A stretch of DNA of 64,000 nt from Hyunsoonleella ulvae. Lineage in GTDB: Bacteria; Bacteroidota; Bacteroidia; Flavobacteriales; Flavobacteriaceae. This document shows, in pieces, positions 45,507 through 54,889 of this stretch. The first letter of the stretch is position 1. Every line of letters begins with the position of its first letter. The notes under the pieces were generated by a model. That model ran no database searches and was not told the DNA's origin. It was given only the letters and a program-made list of their open reading frames with translations. The DNA is taken from NCBI RefSeq assembly GCF_016827605.1, contig NZ_JAEPJQ010000001.1, positions 1 to 64,000 on the forward strand, in the 5' to 3' direction. Made by a program: the position numbers and the translations under genes.

Positions 45507-46988
45507 ATGGCGTTATACCAAACAAATCAAATAAAAATATATAACTCCCTCTCTGGACAAAAAGAAACTTTTAAACCTATAAACGAAGGACATGTAGGCA
45601 TGTATGTATGTGGCCCCACTGTTTACAGCTATGTGCATTTAGGGAACGTGCGCACCTTTATGTCTTTTGATATGATATTTCGTTACCTTAAGCATTTAGG
45701 TTTTAAAGTACGTTATGTTAGAAATATTACGGATGCAGGTCATCTAGAAAATGATGAAGATGCAGGTGAGGACAAAGTAGCTAAAAAAGCACGTCTAGAA
45801 CAAATTGAACCCATGGAGGTTGTACAAAAATACACTGTAGATTTCCATAACGTACTAGACACTTTTAATTTCCTTCCTCCTAGCATAGAACCTACAGCGA
45901 CTGGTCACATTATTGAACAAATTGAATTGATAAGTAAAATTATAGAGAATGGTTTTGCTTACGAAGTAAATGGCTCTGTATATTTTGATGTACACAAGTT
46001 TAATGAAACCAGCAAATATGGTAAGCTAAGCAAAAGAGTACTTGAAGATTTAATACATAACACACGTGCATTGGATGGGCAAAGTGATAAAAAAAATCCT
46101 CAAGATTTTGCACTTTGGAAAAAAGCAGAACCACAGCATATTATGCGTTGGCCTTCACCTTGGAGTGACGGCTTCCCTGGCTGGCATTTAGAGTGTACTG
46201 CAATGAGCACAAAATACCTAGGAGATAAGTTTGATATACATGGTGGTGGTATGGACTTAAAATTTCCGCATCATGAGTGTGAAATTGCACAAAATGAAGC
46301 TGCTAAAGGATGTTCTCCAGTTAACTATTGGATGCATGCCAACATGTTGGAATTAAATGGCGCAAGAATGTCTAAATCTACCGGAAATACTGTAAACCCT
46401 CATGAATTACTTTCTGGCGAGAACAAGTTTTTCAGCAAGCCATTCGCTCCGGGAGTTATACGCTTTTTTAATGCACAATCATCCTACCGAAGTGTTTTAG
46501 ATTTAACCGATGATGGTTTACTTGCCAGTGAAAAAGGCTTTTACAGGTTAATGGAAGGCATGAAATTGTTAAATAACATTAAAAGCTCCAAAAGCTCTAC
46601 TTTTGATGTTGCTGCATGGAAACAAAAGTGTTACGATGCTATGAATGATGATTTTAACTCACCTATTCTTATCTCACATTTATTTGAGGCCGTTAAATAC
46701 ATAAACCAGATAAAAAAAGAAAACGCAACAATATCAGCAGAGGACTTAGAACTATTAAAAACTACCATGAGTGCTTTTGTTTATGATGTACTAGGTTTGG
46801 AAAATGTGACCGAGACCAACTCTGGCGGAGATAAACTTGCAGGAGCTGTAGATGTTTTAATAAAACTAAGACAAGAAGCTAGAGTTAATAAGGATTTTGC
46901 TTTATCAGATAAGATTCGCGATGAACTTGCTGAAGTTGGTATTGTTTTAAAAGATGGTAAAGACGGTACTACGTTTTCGGTTAACTAA
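45507..46988 (+). CDS. cysS: Cysteinyl-tRNA synthetase
   Basis: 493 residues. The class I motifs are [21 protein letters not shown] (HLGN as HIGH) and ARMSKSTGN (KMSKS). Zinc ligands are seen at the Cys of YVCGPT, in [10 protein letters not shown], and in [12 protein letters not shown]. The C-terminal domain ends in [21 protein letters not shown] as in other CysS enzymes. No abnormality. It lies between folE and yidD. Confidence 0.97.
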   Translation: MALYQTNQIKIYNSLSGQKETFKPINEGHVGMYVCGPTVYSYVHLGNVRTFMSFDMIFRYLKHLGFKVRYVRNITDAGHLENDEDAGEDKVAKKARLEQIEPMEVVQKYTVDFHNVLDTFNFLPPSIEPTATGHIIEQIELISKIIENGFAYEVNGSVYFDVHKFNETSKYGKLSKRVLEDLIHNTRALDGQSDKKNPQDFALWKKAEPQHIMRWPSPWSDGFPGWHLECTAMSTKYLGDKFDIHGGGMDLKFPHHECEIAQNEAAKGCSPVNYWMHANMLELNGARMSKSTGNTVNPHELLSGENKFFSKPFAPGVIRFFNAQSSYRSVLDLTDDGLLASEKGFYRLMEGMKLLNNIKSSKSSTFDVAAWKQKCYDAMNDDFNSPILISHLFEAVKYINQIKKENATISAEDLELLKTTMSAFVYDVLGLENVTETNSGGDKLAGAVDVLIKLRQEARVNKDFALSDKIRDELAEVGIVLKDGKDGTTFSVN

Positions 46989-47096
46989 GTATTTTGATGA
47001 ATTAGTTTGTGCTACGTTAGAGCAATCTAAATGCTATCCAATAGGTAAGAATAAACCCTTCCAAGATTCTTAAAAGATTTCAGAATACCAGTAGCC

Positions 47097-47321
47097 ATGC
47101 TAAAAAAAATACTCATAGCACCGTTTCTATTACTGATAAAAGTATATCAAATCTTCATATCACCTTTAACACCAGCCACGTGCAGATACCAGCCTACCTG
47201 TTCCCATTATAGCATAGAAGCCTTAAAAAAACATGGGCTTTTTAAAGGCGGCTGGTTAGCCCTCAAGCGCATTTTTAGTTGTCATCCCTGGGGAGGTTCT
47301 GGGCACGATCCTGTACCTTAA
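47097..47321 (+). CDS. yidD: Membrane protein insertion efficiency factor
   Basis: 74 residues. [31 protein letters not shown] and [24 protein letters not shown] are the YidD signature, with the three conserved cysteines. The protein assists YidC-mediated insertion of membrane proteins. Gene order cysS-yidD is seen here without other membrane-insertion genes. Confidence 0.96.
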   Translation: MLKKILIAPFLLLIKVYQIFISPLTPATCRYQPTCSHYSIEALKKHGLFKGGWLALKRIFSCHPWGGSGHDPVP

Positions 47322-47395
47322 TTAAACTTTTTTACACTAAGATAAATCAGCTATCTTCGTTTAATACCATTTCTAACATTAATAAGAAGATAACA

Positions 47396-47900
47396 ATGAA
47401 ACCACTGTTTTTTTTTAGTAGTTATCCTATGCTTTGGAATAACACATGTTACAACTGCGCAAGAACACTCTCCAGATCAGGAAAAAATATATAAAAAGTT
47501 GGACGATTTTCATGATGCCGCTAAACATGCAGACAAGGAAAGGTACTTAAGTCATTTCGCCAAAGATGCTGTTTATATGGGAACTGACGAGTGGGAACGC
47601 TGGCCACTAATCCCAGATTTCACAGATTATGTAAGTGAAAGGTTCGATAAGGGCGGTTGGTCTTACCATTCCATTAACAGAAAAATTTATGTTTCAGAAA
47701 ATGAGGATTTTGCTTGGTTTGATGAGATCATGGTTTCAAACAATAGTGGTAATCACTATCGTGGATCTGGGGTACTACGCAAAGAAAAAGGCAAATGGAA
47801 ATTTACTCAGTATATTCAAAGTTTTATGATTTACAATGAGCTTTGGAATAAAGTAAACGAACTAATGCAACAGGAAAAAATCAAAAAAGAGAAAAACTAG
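47396..47900 (+). pseudogene. Exported SnoaL/NTF2-like protein, frameshifted in a T9 tract
   Basis: An ATG at 47396 begins MKPL and then enters a run of nine T residues (47408-47416), after which its frame ends at a stop near 47494. Removing one T gives a continuous 167-residue protein: signal peptide MKPLFFLVVILCFGITHVTT ending at AQ, then EHSPDQEKIYKKLDDFHDAAKHA and a SnoaL-like (DUF4440/NTF2-fold) domain with KDAVYMGTDEWERW, WFDEIMVSNN and GVLRKEKGKWKFTQY. The domain is intact, so the defect is recent, a sequencing slip, or a phase-variable switch. The enzyme or binding role is unknown. Confidence 0.75.
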
Positions 47901-47964
47901 AGAGCTATAAAATATTTGGTATGTTTATCGTATTTAATATCAAAAGGCTTTAAACATCCAACGC

Positions 47965-48342
47965 TTAAGAAGCACAGTTTTCACATTTCCCTGTCAACAA
48001 GATAGAGGCAGATTCTATATTATATTTTGCAACCTCTGGTATAGTTATATCAATAGGCAGACATTCTGTTTTACCACAATCCTGACATTGAAAATGAGGA
48101 TGCGTATCTAAATGATCTGTGTGTGATGAACCACATAATGCATACCATCTCAGTCCATCTACTCCTGCAAAAGAATGTAAGACCCCCTCATTTTCCATGC
48201 GTTCAAGAATACGATACACTGTAGATTTATTCATTTGGCCCTGAAACCTTTCCACTAATTCCAGCGTAGATACGGCTGTTTTAGACACCTCAAATACATG
48301 AAGCAATGCTTTTACTGATTTCGTTTTTCTAATTACACTCAT
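47965..48342 (-). CDS. Fur-family metalloregulator
   Basis: 125 residues. The winged helix reads VSTLELVERFQGQMNKSTVYRILERMENEGVLH and the dimerisation domain has HTDHLDTHPHFQCQDCGKTECLPIDI and GKCENCAS, giving the two CxxC zinc pairs. It is a little shorter than Fur (~150). The metal or signal sensed (Fe, Zn or peroxide) cannot be decided. It stands alone and converges on the frameshifted SnoaL gene. Confidence 0.92.
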   Translation of the reverse strand: MSVIRKTKSVKALLHVFEVSKTAVSTLELVERFQGQMNKSTVYRILERMENEGVLHSFAGVDGLRWYALCGSSHTDHLDTHPHFQCQDCGKTECLPIDITIPEVAKYNIESASILLTGKCENCAS

Positions 48343-48574
48343 ATTACAAATTTATTGCAACTTTGTTGCATTTTAAAATATTTTAACCTTTTATGAACAC
48401 ATAAATTCTTATTAGTTATTATTCAATACATAGTATTAAACTCTTCTTGTCTTTGGGTTATTTTTCAACTACTTTCGTTAGCCTTTAATATAAGCTATTA
48501 GAACAAAGCGTATCTTTAAGTCATATTAAAAAAATGACTCGTAACTTAGTTTTACAAATTATGATTAAAGCTTT

Positions 48575-49081
48575 ATGAAAGTAAACATTAAATTGATAAT
48601 AAAAATATCTTACATAGTAATTCTATCAAACCCAATACTTTATTGCCATGGACAGAATGGTAGTAATACAGATAAAACAGAACACTTTAAAACAAAAAGA
48701 TTTGATGTTATGATTTTTCCATACAGATATTACGAATTTGGAGGAAAAGCATACACCCCCACTAAAAAAGATATTTTACGTGCTGAGAGACAACTAAATA
48801 AACACTTAAAAACACTAAATAAAGCATTAAAAAACCAAGACGGCCCTATAATTATTCATGAGAATTTGGATAAATATAAACGTCAATATTTTGGATATAT
48901 CAATGAGGAAGGGCACCGAATTTTACATATAAACTCTTTTTGGCACACTTTAGCAAGCAAAGAGGAAGACTGGAACCAAGGAAGAAGATTATCGTTTCAT
49001 GGAGGTTGTTTATATTGGAACATAAAATACAATGTTGACCAAAAAAAATTATTCGGTTTAAATATTAACAATAAAAGCTAA
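48575..49081 (+). CDS. Hypothetical exported protein
   Basis: 168 residues. A hydrophobic N-terminus (LIIKISYIVILSNPILYCHG) suggests export. The rest contains RFDVMIFPYRYYEFGGKAYTPTKKDI, two basic helices and a C-terminal HGGCLYWNIKYNVDQKKLFGLNIN, an ending seen in small Bacteroidetes proteins of unknown function. I do not recognise a family. It lies between two regulator genes, with no partners. Confidence 0.7.
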   Translation: MKVNIKLIIKISYIVILSNPILYCHGQNGSNTDKTEHFKTKRFDVMIFPYRYYEFGGKAYTPTKKDILRAERQLNKHLKTLNKALKNQDGPIIIHENLDKYKRQYFGYINEEGHRILHINSFWHTLASKEEDWNQGRRLSFHGGCLYWNIKYNVDQKKLFGLNINNKS

Positions 49082-49157
49082 TAAATAACTGAGTAGGATT
49101 GAGAATTACTTTTTAAAAAATTCAATTATAAACTTCCCTATCTTAACTTAAAAACGA

Positions 49158-49622
49158 TTACCCCAATGGCACTGAAAATGATTGTTTAATAACACCCATA
49201 ACAAATGTACTATGGGCACTCCCAATGTTTTTAATTGATCCTAAATCATTGAGCACAAAATCTTGATAATGTTTCATATCACTCACTAAGACCTTTAATC
49301 TAAAATCATAATCTCCAGAAATATTATAACACTCGCACACATACTTTAAAGACATAATCTCCTGCACAAACTGAACACCAATTGCCTTAGTATGCTCTTT
49401 TAGAGTAATATCACAAAATACAACAAGCCCCTTTCCTACTTTTTCAGCTTCAACCAATGCCACGTACTTTTTTATGATACCTTCTCTTTCCAAACGTCTT
49501 ACCCTCTCGTAAACGGGTGTTGGGGAAAGATGCACTTGCCCTGCCAGTTCTTTTGTTGTCAACTTTCCGTTTTGTTGAAGTAGCCCCAATATCTTCAAAT
49601 CAATTTCGTCCAAATCAGCCAT
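49158..49622 (-). CDS. Lrp/AsnC family transcriptional regulator
   Basis: 154 residues. The N-terminal helix-turn-helix is LDEIDLKILGLLQQNGKLTTKELAGQVHLSPTPVYERVRRLEREGIIKKY, and the C-terminal RAM domain reads YVCECYNISGDYDFRLKVLVSDM, where ligand binding and oligomerisation occur. It is transcribed away from metE with 153 bp between start codons, so control of metE (and of itself) by an amino acid such as methionine is the obvious hypothesis. Confidence 0.94.
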   Translation of the reverse strand: MADLDEIDLKILGLLQQNGKLTTKELAGQVHLSPTPVYERVRRLEREGIIKKYVALVEAEKVGKGLVVFCDITLKEHTKAIGVQFVQEIMSLKYVCECYNISGDYDFRLKVLVSDMKHYQDFVLNDLGSIKNIGSAHSTFVMGVIKQSFSVPLG

Positions 49623-49706
49623 AGATGAATTTTCTTTTAGTGTATCAAATCATCACAAATTAAAGTTAATTTATCTAATTAAACAATTTTAAAAGAGTAT
49701 TCATCT
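49623..49706. promoter_or_regulatory. 16-bp inverted repeat in the Lrp-metE control region
   Basis: AGATGAATTTTCTTTT (49623-49638) and, inverted, AAAAGAGTATTCATCT (49691-49706) match at 14 of 16 positions, with the outer eight bases perfect. The first arm touches the regulator's start codon. The 68-base spacing between the outer halves is compatible with an operator bound by an octameric Lrp-like protein that wraps DNA. Confidence 0.5.
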
Positions 49707-49745
49707 AAAAATATGATTTCAAATAAATATTATAACTACTATATG

Positions 49746-49753
49746 TAGTTTTG
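49746..49753 (+). promoter_or_regulatory. Promoter -7 box for metE
   Basis: TAGTTTTG fits TAnnTTTG, 22 bp before the metE start codon. No clear -33 partner. Confidence 0.5.
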
Positions 49754-49775
49754 AAAGAAATTTAAAATAAATACA

Positions 49776-52073
49776 ATGAAATCGATTATCTTAGGATATC
49801 CCAGAATAGGGGAAAAAAGAGAGCTTAAAAAAGCTATTGAAAAGTACTGGAAAGGCAAAACTTCGGAAGAGGAATTATCTAACATTAGCAAGAATATTAG
49901 AGAAAAAAATTGGCTAGAACAAAGTAAGCTTGGTGTTGACCTTATTTCTTCAAATGATTTTTCGCTCTACGACCAGATGTTAGATATGTGTATCACTTTA
50001 GGATGTATCCCTGAGAGATTCTCAAACCTTAGAGGGTTGGAACAGTATTTTGCCATGTCTAGAGGAATACAAAAAGAAGACATAGATGTAATTGCTATGG
50101 AAATGACTAAGTGGTTTGACACTAACTATCACTTTCTTGTTCCTGAGTTTAGTAAAGACCAAAGTTTTTCATTAAATGCCGAAAAAATCATTAATGAATA
50201 TAAAGAAGCTTTTGCTCTCGGTATCAATACAAAACCTGTAATTATTGGTCCAGTAACTTTTTTACTTTTAGGTAAAGAGAAAGAAAGCGGATTTAATAGC
50301 CTCGAATTATTAGAAAAGGTATTGCCTTTATACGGGCAATTAATTAAAACAATTGATGCCTTAGGAGCAGAATACATTCAGATTGATGAGCCAATTTTGG
50401 CAACAGACCTAGATACGAAGGGACAGGAAGCTGTTAAACGTTCTTACGAATATTTTGGAAACTTAAATACCAAGGTAAAATTAATTCTTGCCAATTATTT
50501 TGATTGCTACGGAGAGAATTTAGACCTTACTTTAAAATTGCCTGTAGATGTTATTCATTTAGATTTAGTACGCTGCAGGAAACAACTAGAGGATATTTTA
50601 ACACATCCGTCTTTAAACAGAGACAAAATCCTCTCGTTAGGTGTAGTTGATGGAAGAAATATTTGGAAAAATAATTTTAAAACATCGCTCCAAGCCATTG
50701 AACAGGTAAAAGAAAAATTACCAGCAGAAAATATTTGGATAGGAACATCTTGTTCCTTGCTTCATTCGCCTTTAAACTTAGATTTTGAAACAGGACTTAA
50801 CCCTGAAATAAAGCAATGGTTAGCATTTGCAAAGCAAAAAGTAGATGAGGTAGTTACACTTAAAACACTAGCTGCTGATGAAAATAATACGGTTGCTATT
50901 GAAAAATTAAGAACTAATACGGCCGCTATTGAAAGTAGAAAAACGTCCAGTCTTATCCATAACGAAATTGTAAAAAAGCGTGTAAACACCATTACAGAGG
51001 CAGAGGCCAGACGTAAAAACGTATTCTCTATTCGTAAAGAAAAACAGCATAAAACATTAAATCTACCTTTATTTCCAACCACTACAATTGGCTCATTCCC
51101 ACAAACTAAAGAAGTACGTGCGTGGAGAGCGAAGTTTAAAAATGGAAGCCTTGACAAAAATGAATATAACAAACTATTAAAAGAAGAAACTGAAAAAGCC
51201 ATCCGAATCCAAGAAGACATTGGAATTGATGTATTGGTGCATGGAGAGTTTGAAAGAAATGATATGGTAGAGTACTTTGGCGAACAATTAGACGGTTTTG
51301 TATTTACACAAAATGGATGGGTACAAAGCTACGGAACACGATGTGTAAAGCCTCCTATTATTTATGGAGATGTATCCCGCCCACAACCAATTACTGTTGA
51401 ATGGTCTGCTTACGCACAATCACTAAGTAATAATTGGATGAAAGGAATGCTTACGGGACCCGTTACCATATTACAATGGAGTTTTGTGAGGAATGACCAA
51501 CCACGTTCAGAAACCTGCACACAAATAGCATTGGCAATTAGAGATGAAGTTTCCGATCTTGAGAAAGCAGGCATAAAAATAATCCAAATTGACGAACCTG
51601 CATTTAGAGAGGGGTTACCGTTAAGAAAAGAAAACTGGAACACATATCTTAACTGGGCAGTAAAGGCATTTCGTATAAGCTCTTCTTCTGTGCAAGACGA
51701 AACCCAGATTCATACACACATGTGCTATTCGGAGTTTAACGATATCATACATAGTATTTCTAACTTAGATGCAGATGTTATTACGATTGAAACATCTCGT
51801 TCGCAGATGGAATTATTAGATGCTTTTGTTGAATTTAAATATCCTAATGAAATAGGCCCAGGGGTTTATGACATTCATTCCCCAAGAGTACCATCGACCG
51901 AAGAAATGGAACAGCTATTGGAAAAAGCCCAAGCTGTTATCCCTACTGATCAACTTTGGGTAAACCCAGATTGTGGTTTAAAAACACGTAACTGGCCTGA
52001 AACTAAGGTTGCCCTAAAAAACCTTGTAAAATCAGCAAAACATATGAGGATAAAAGCATTGCAAGAGGTATAA
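49776..52073 (+). CDS. metE: Cobalamin-independent methionine synthase
   Basis: 765 residues, the full two-barrel form. It transfers the methyl group from 5-methyltetrahydropteroyltri-glutamate to homocysteine. The N-terminal barrel starts ILGYPRIGEKRELKKAIEKYW; the C-terminal barrel contains PLFPTTTIGSFPQTKEVRAWR, VHGEFERNDMVEYF, the zinc ligands in HTHMCYSEFNDII and WVNPDCGLKTRNW, and the substrate-binding VYDIHSPRVPS. It is divergent from an Lrp/AsnC regulator, which probably controls it. Confidence 0.97.
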   Translation: MKSIILGYPRIGEKRELKKAIEKYWKGKTSEEELSNISKNIREKNWLEQSKLGVDLISSNDFSLYDQMLDMCITLGCIPERFSNLRGLEQYFAMSRGIQKEDIDVIAMEMTKWFDTNYHFLVPEFSKDQSFSLNAEKIINEYKEAFALGINTKPVIIGPVTFLLLGKEKESGFNSLELLEKVLPLYGQLIKTIDALGAEYIQIDEPILATDLDTKGQEAVKRSYEYFGNLNTKVKLILANYFDCYGENLDLTLKLPVDVIHLDLVRCRKQLEDILTHPSLNRDKILSLGVVDGRNIWKNNFKTSLQAIEQVKEKLPAENIWIGTSCSLLHSPLNLDFETGLNPEIKQWLAFAKQKVDEVVTLKTLAADENNTVAIEKLRTNTAAIESRKTSSLIHNEIVKKRVNTITEAEARRKNVFSIRKEKQHKTLNLPLFPTTTIGSFPQTKEVRAWRAKFKNGSLDKNEYNKLLKEETEKAIRIQEDIGIDVLVHGEFERNDMVEYFGEQLDGFVFTQNGWVQSYGTRCVKPPIIYGDVSRPQPITVEWSAYAQSLSNNWMKGMLTGPVTILQWSFVRNDQPRSETCTQIALAIRDEVSDLEKAGIKIIQIDEPAFREGLPLRKENWNTYLNWAVKAFRISSSSVQDETQIHTHMCYSEFNDIIHSISNLDADVITIETSRSQMELLDAFVEFKYPNEIGPGVYDIHSPRVPSTEEMEQLLEKAQAVIPTDQLWVNPDCGLKTRNWPETKVALKNLVKSAKHMRIKALQEV

Positions 52074-52092
52074 AAAGTATTGTTATTTTATC

Positions 52093-52126
52093 AGGCCATA
52101 GCGGGGTTGTACCTCGTCTATGGCTT
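52093..52126. terminator. Hairpin between converging metE and pepD
   Basis: Arms AGGCCATAG and CTATGGCTT pair (one G-U), continued by CGGGGT/ACCTCG with one bulged T around a TGT loop. There is no T run; a bidirectional terminator is likely. Confidence 0.6.
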
Positions 52127-52148
52127 AAATGCTAACTATAAATACATA

Positions 52149-53609
52149 TCACTCCTCTGGAATATGCTTTAAAATCTCCAACACAAACCTCCAGTATTTT
52201 TGTACCGAAGAAATTTGGGCACGTTCTTCTGGGGAATGCGCACCTTTTATATTGGGTCCAAAACTTATCATATCCATATCTGGATAGTTTTGACCTAAGA
52301 TACCACATTCTAAACCTGCATGACAGGCTGCTACATGTGGCTTTTCTCCATTTAAATCTTCGTATAACGTGGTCATTAATTTTAGAATGGCAGAATCCAT
52401 ATTAGGTGTCCACCCTGGATAATCGCCCGAAAATTCCACTTCGCAACCAGTGAGCTCGAACGTTGCCCTTAAGCTATTTGCCAAATCTAGTTTTGAACTT
52501 TCCACCGATGAACGGGTTAAACATCCTACTTTTATCTTACCGTCTTTTACAATAACCCTTGCTATATTATTTGAAGTCTCTACAAGTTCTGGAATATCTG
52601 CACTCATACGATACACACCATTTAAAGCTGCATACATGGCTCTGGTAAATCCTTCTTGCACACCTAAATCTATAATATGCTTTGGTGTATCGCATTTAGT
52701 AATCTTAATTACCAAATCGGGTTCCATGGTTTTGTATTCGGTTTTAATAGTTGTTGACAGCGCTTTTAGTTGGGCTATGAAATCATCTTCATGAACAGCA
52801 TCTATGGCAACCACTGCCCTGCTTTCCCTTGGAATTGCATTTCGCAAACTGCCTCCATCTATCTCTGAGATTCGCAATCCAAATTTTTCAAAACCATCAA
52901 ACAATAAACGGTTCATTATTTTATTGGCATTTCCCAACCCTTCATGGATTTGCATCCCAGAATGCCCACCTTGCAAGCCTTTTACATTAATTGCAAAACC
53001 TATTTTAAACTCTGGGGTTTCTTCTTCCTCATAAGTTCTAGTTGCGGTAACATCTATACCTCCTGCACAACCTACCCCTATTTCATCATCTTCCTCGGTA
53101 TCAAGGTTTAGCAATATACCGCCAGTAAGCACCCCTCCTTTTAAGCCCATAGCCCCTGTCATCCCTGTTTCTTCATCTATGGTAAATAGTGCTTCTATGG
53201 CTGGATGGGGTATATCTTTACTTTCTAAAACTGCCATTATTGTTGCCACACCTAATCCGTTATCTGCTCCTAAAGTAGTGCCTTGTGCTTTTACCCAATC
53301 GCCGTCTATATACATAGCGATGCCCTGGGTATCAAAATCAAAAACAGTATCGTTGTTTTTTTGATGCACCATATCCAAATGTGATTGCATTACCACTGTA
53401 GTCCTATGTTCCATCCCAGGCGTTGCTGGTTTCTTTATAATAACATTGCCTACCTCATCCTCTAATGTTTCTAAACCAAGATTTTTACCAAAATCTTTCA
53501 TAAAAGCTATGACACGTTCTTCTTTTTTTGATGCTCTCGGTACTGCGTTTAAATCGGCAAATTTATTCCAAAGTACTTGGGGTTCTAACTGTCTAATTTC
53601 TTTACTCAT
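52149..53609 (-). CDS. pepD: Cytosolic dipeptidase, aminoacyl-histidine dipeptidase (M20)
   Basis: 486 residues from the chosen start MSKEIRQLEPQVLWNKF. The open frame extends 53 codons further upstream, but that stretch translates a repeat element (copy C) and has no family counterpart. Zinc ligands and catalytic residues are in VMQSHLDMVHQKN, TTLGADNGLGVAT, TIDEETGMTGAMGLKGG, NLDTEEDDE and the terminal FGPNIKGAHSPEER. It hydrolyses dipeptides such as beta-Ala-His and related Xaa-His peptides. Confidence 0.93.
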   Translation of the reverse strand: MSKEIRQLEPQVLWNKFADLNAVPRASKKEERVIAFMKDFGKNLGLETLEDEVGNVIIKKPATPGMEHRTTVVMQSHLDMVHQKNNDTVFDFDTQGIAMYIDGDWVKAQGTTLGADNGLGVATIMAVLESKDIPHPAIEALFTIDEETGMTGAMGLKGGVLTGGILLNLDTEEDDEIGVGCAGGIDVTATRTYEEEETPEFKIGFAINVKGLQGGHSGMQIHEGLGNANKIMNRLLFDGFEKFGLRISEIDGGSLRNAIPRESRAVVAIDAVHEDDFIAQLKALSTTIKTEYKTMEPDLVIKITKCDTPKHIIDLGVQEGFTRAMYAALNGVYRMSADIPELVETSNNIARVIVKDGKIKVGCLTRSSVESSKLDLANSLRATFELTGCEVEFSGDYPGWTPNMDSAILKLMTTLYEDLNGEKPHVAACHAGLECGILGQNYPDMDMISFGPNIKGAHSPEERAQISSVQKYWRFVLEILKHIPEE

Positions 53610-53654
53610 AGTTAAATTTATAGTGCACTTCAAAGATAGCAAAAATGCTACGAC

Positions 53655-53752
53655 GTTAGCAGTTACTCCTGATTGCAGTGACATCCTTTTTTTAAGACAC
53701 GAAAAAAAAGACCTACCGGCAGACAGGTATAACGGAAAGCAGAAAGAAGCTT
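53655..53752. repeat. Intergenic hairpin repeat, copy C, with nested palindrome
   Basis: Contains GATTGCAGTGACATCC, a T-rich/A-rich hairpin (TTTTTTT...AAAAAAAA) and CGGAAAGCAGAAAG, matching copy A at both flanks. Between the halves an extra near-palindrome ACCTACCGGCAGACAGGT (53711-53728) is inserted that copy A lacks. It lies upstream of pepD and creates a spurious extension of its frame. Confidence 0.7.
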
Positions 53753-53790
53753 TAGTTAACATACACAAAGGCTGCAGTACAAATTTTTAG

Positions 53791-53798
53791 TATTTTTG
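53791..53798 (+). promoter_or_regulatory. Promoter -7 box immediately before the DUF3810 gene
   Basis: TATTTTTG fits TAnnTTTG and ends only four bases before the ATG at 53803, which would give a transcript with almost no leader. Confidence 0.4.
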
Positions 53799-53802
53799 AG
53801 TT

Positions 53803-54870
53803 ATGCTGAAAAGGAAAAAACTCGTACTTGCTTTAGCTTTAATTCCGCAGGTTTTAACTGTAAAACTTTTAGCTAGAAACCCAACTTTTGTTGAACGTTT
53901 TTATAGTGAAGGGTTATACCCCTATATTTCTAAATTGTTTAGATTTGTTTTAGGTTGGCTGCCTTTTTCTTTTGGCGATTTGGTATATGGGCTTGGTGGG
54001 TTTTACATGTGTTGGTGGCTAGTAAAACACAGGAAGCGTATAGTAAGTGATCTTAAACATTGGCTCGTGGATGTTTTCGCTGCGGTATCCCTTATATATT
54101 TTACGTTTCATTTGTTTTGGGGTTTAAATTATTACAGGCTACCCTTACATAAAAATTTAGGTTTAAATGCAGAGTACACCACCGAAAAACTGGTAAAAGC
54201 GACTAACGGACTCATTTCTATTTCTAATGATTTGCATGCAGAGATTACACATAACGATACGTTACCCGTAACTGTGCCCTACGACAAAAAAACAGTGTTT
54301 GGGTTGATACCTAAAGGGTATGAAAATTTAAAAACGACGTTCCACGATCTGGAATACTACCCAGAGAGTGCTAAACAATCTCTATTCAGTTATCCGTTAA
54401 CCTATATGGGGTTTAGCGGATACTTAAATCCACTTACCAATGAGGCCCAAGTAAATGGGCGGATTCCCATGTATAAATTCCCAACGACTGCTGCTCACGA
54501 GATGGCACACCAGTTAGGATATGCTGCCGAAAATGAGGCTAATTTTATTGGCTTTATGGCTGCTTCCAGTAATGATGATATTTACATTAGGTATTGCGGT
54601 TACATCTTTGGGTTACGATTTTGCCTAAATGAAATTTATAGACGGGATCCTTGCCTTTTTGAAGATATAGTTGCCGATGTAAACAAAGGAATACTAAAAA
54701 ACTACGAGGAATCCCGAAAGTTTTGGGAGGCTCACGAAAACCCTTTTGAGCCCTTTTTTAAACTGTTTTATGGTAATTTTTTAAGAGCTAATAACCAAGC
54801 CAAAGGTATGGAGAGCTATAGTTATGTTGTGGCGCTGTTAGTAAATTACTTGGAAACAGAAAACCTGTAA
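53803..54870 (+). CDS. DUF3810 membrane protein with HExxH motif
   Basis: 355 residues. Three N-terminal membrane helices (LVLALALIPQVLTVKLLA, FSFGDLVYGLGGFYMCWWLV, DVFAAVSLIYFTFHLFWGL) precede a large extracytoplasmic domain. That domain holds YLNPLTNEAQVNGRIP and the metallopeptidase-type motif TAAHEMAHQLGYAAENEANFIGF (~229-250), in which HEMAH and the downstream Glu would bind zinc. DUF3810 has no established function; a membrane-anchored zinc peptidase is the natural inference. Confidence 0.88.
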   Translation: MLKRKKLVLALALIPQVLTVKLLARNPTFVERFYSEGLYPYISKLFRFVLGWLPFSFGDLVYGLGGFYMCWWLVKHRKRIVSDLKHWLVDVFAAVSLIYFTFHLFWGLNYYRLPLHKNLGLNAEYTTEKLVKATNGLISISNDLHAEITHNDTLPVTVPYDKKTVFGLIPKGYENLKTTFHDLEYYPESAKQSLFSYPLTYMGFSGYLNPLTNEAQVNGRIPMYKFPTTAAHEMAHQLGYAAENEANFIGFMAASSNDDIYIRYCGYIFGLRFCLNEIYRRDPCLFEDIVADVNKGILKNYEESRKFWEAHENPFEPFFKLFYGNFLRANNQAKGMESYSYVVALLVNYLETENL

Positions 54871-54889
54871 TTTTAATATTTAGCAACGA

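Noticed and set aside
47499-47900. Independent 133-residue gene starting at TTG 47499
   Set aside because: Sequence upstream of 47499 in the same frame continues as a signal peptide and mature N-terminus back to the T9 tract, so the gene is a frameshifted longer one.
49707-49775. SAM or cobalamin riboswitch before metE
   Set aside because: The leader after the promoter box is only about 20 bases, far too short for either riboswitch.
52149-53768. Longer pepD protein starting at 53768
   Set aside because: The additional 53 residues translate repeat copy C and are not part of the family; MSKEIRQLEP at 53609 is the natural start.
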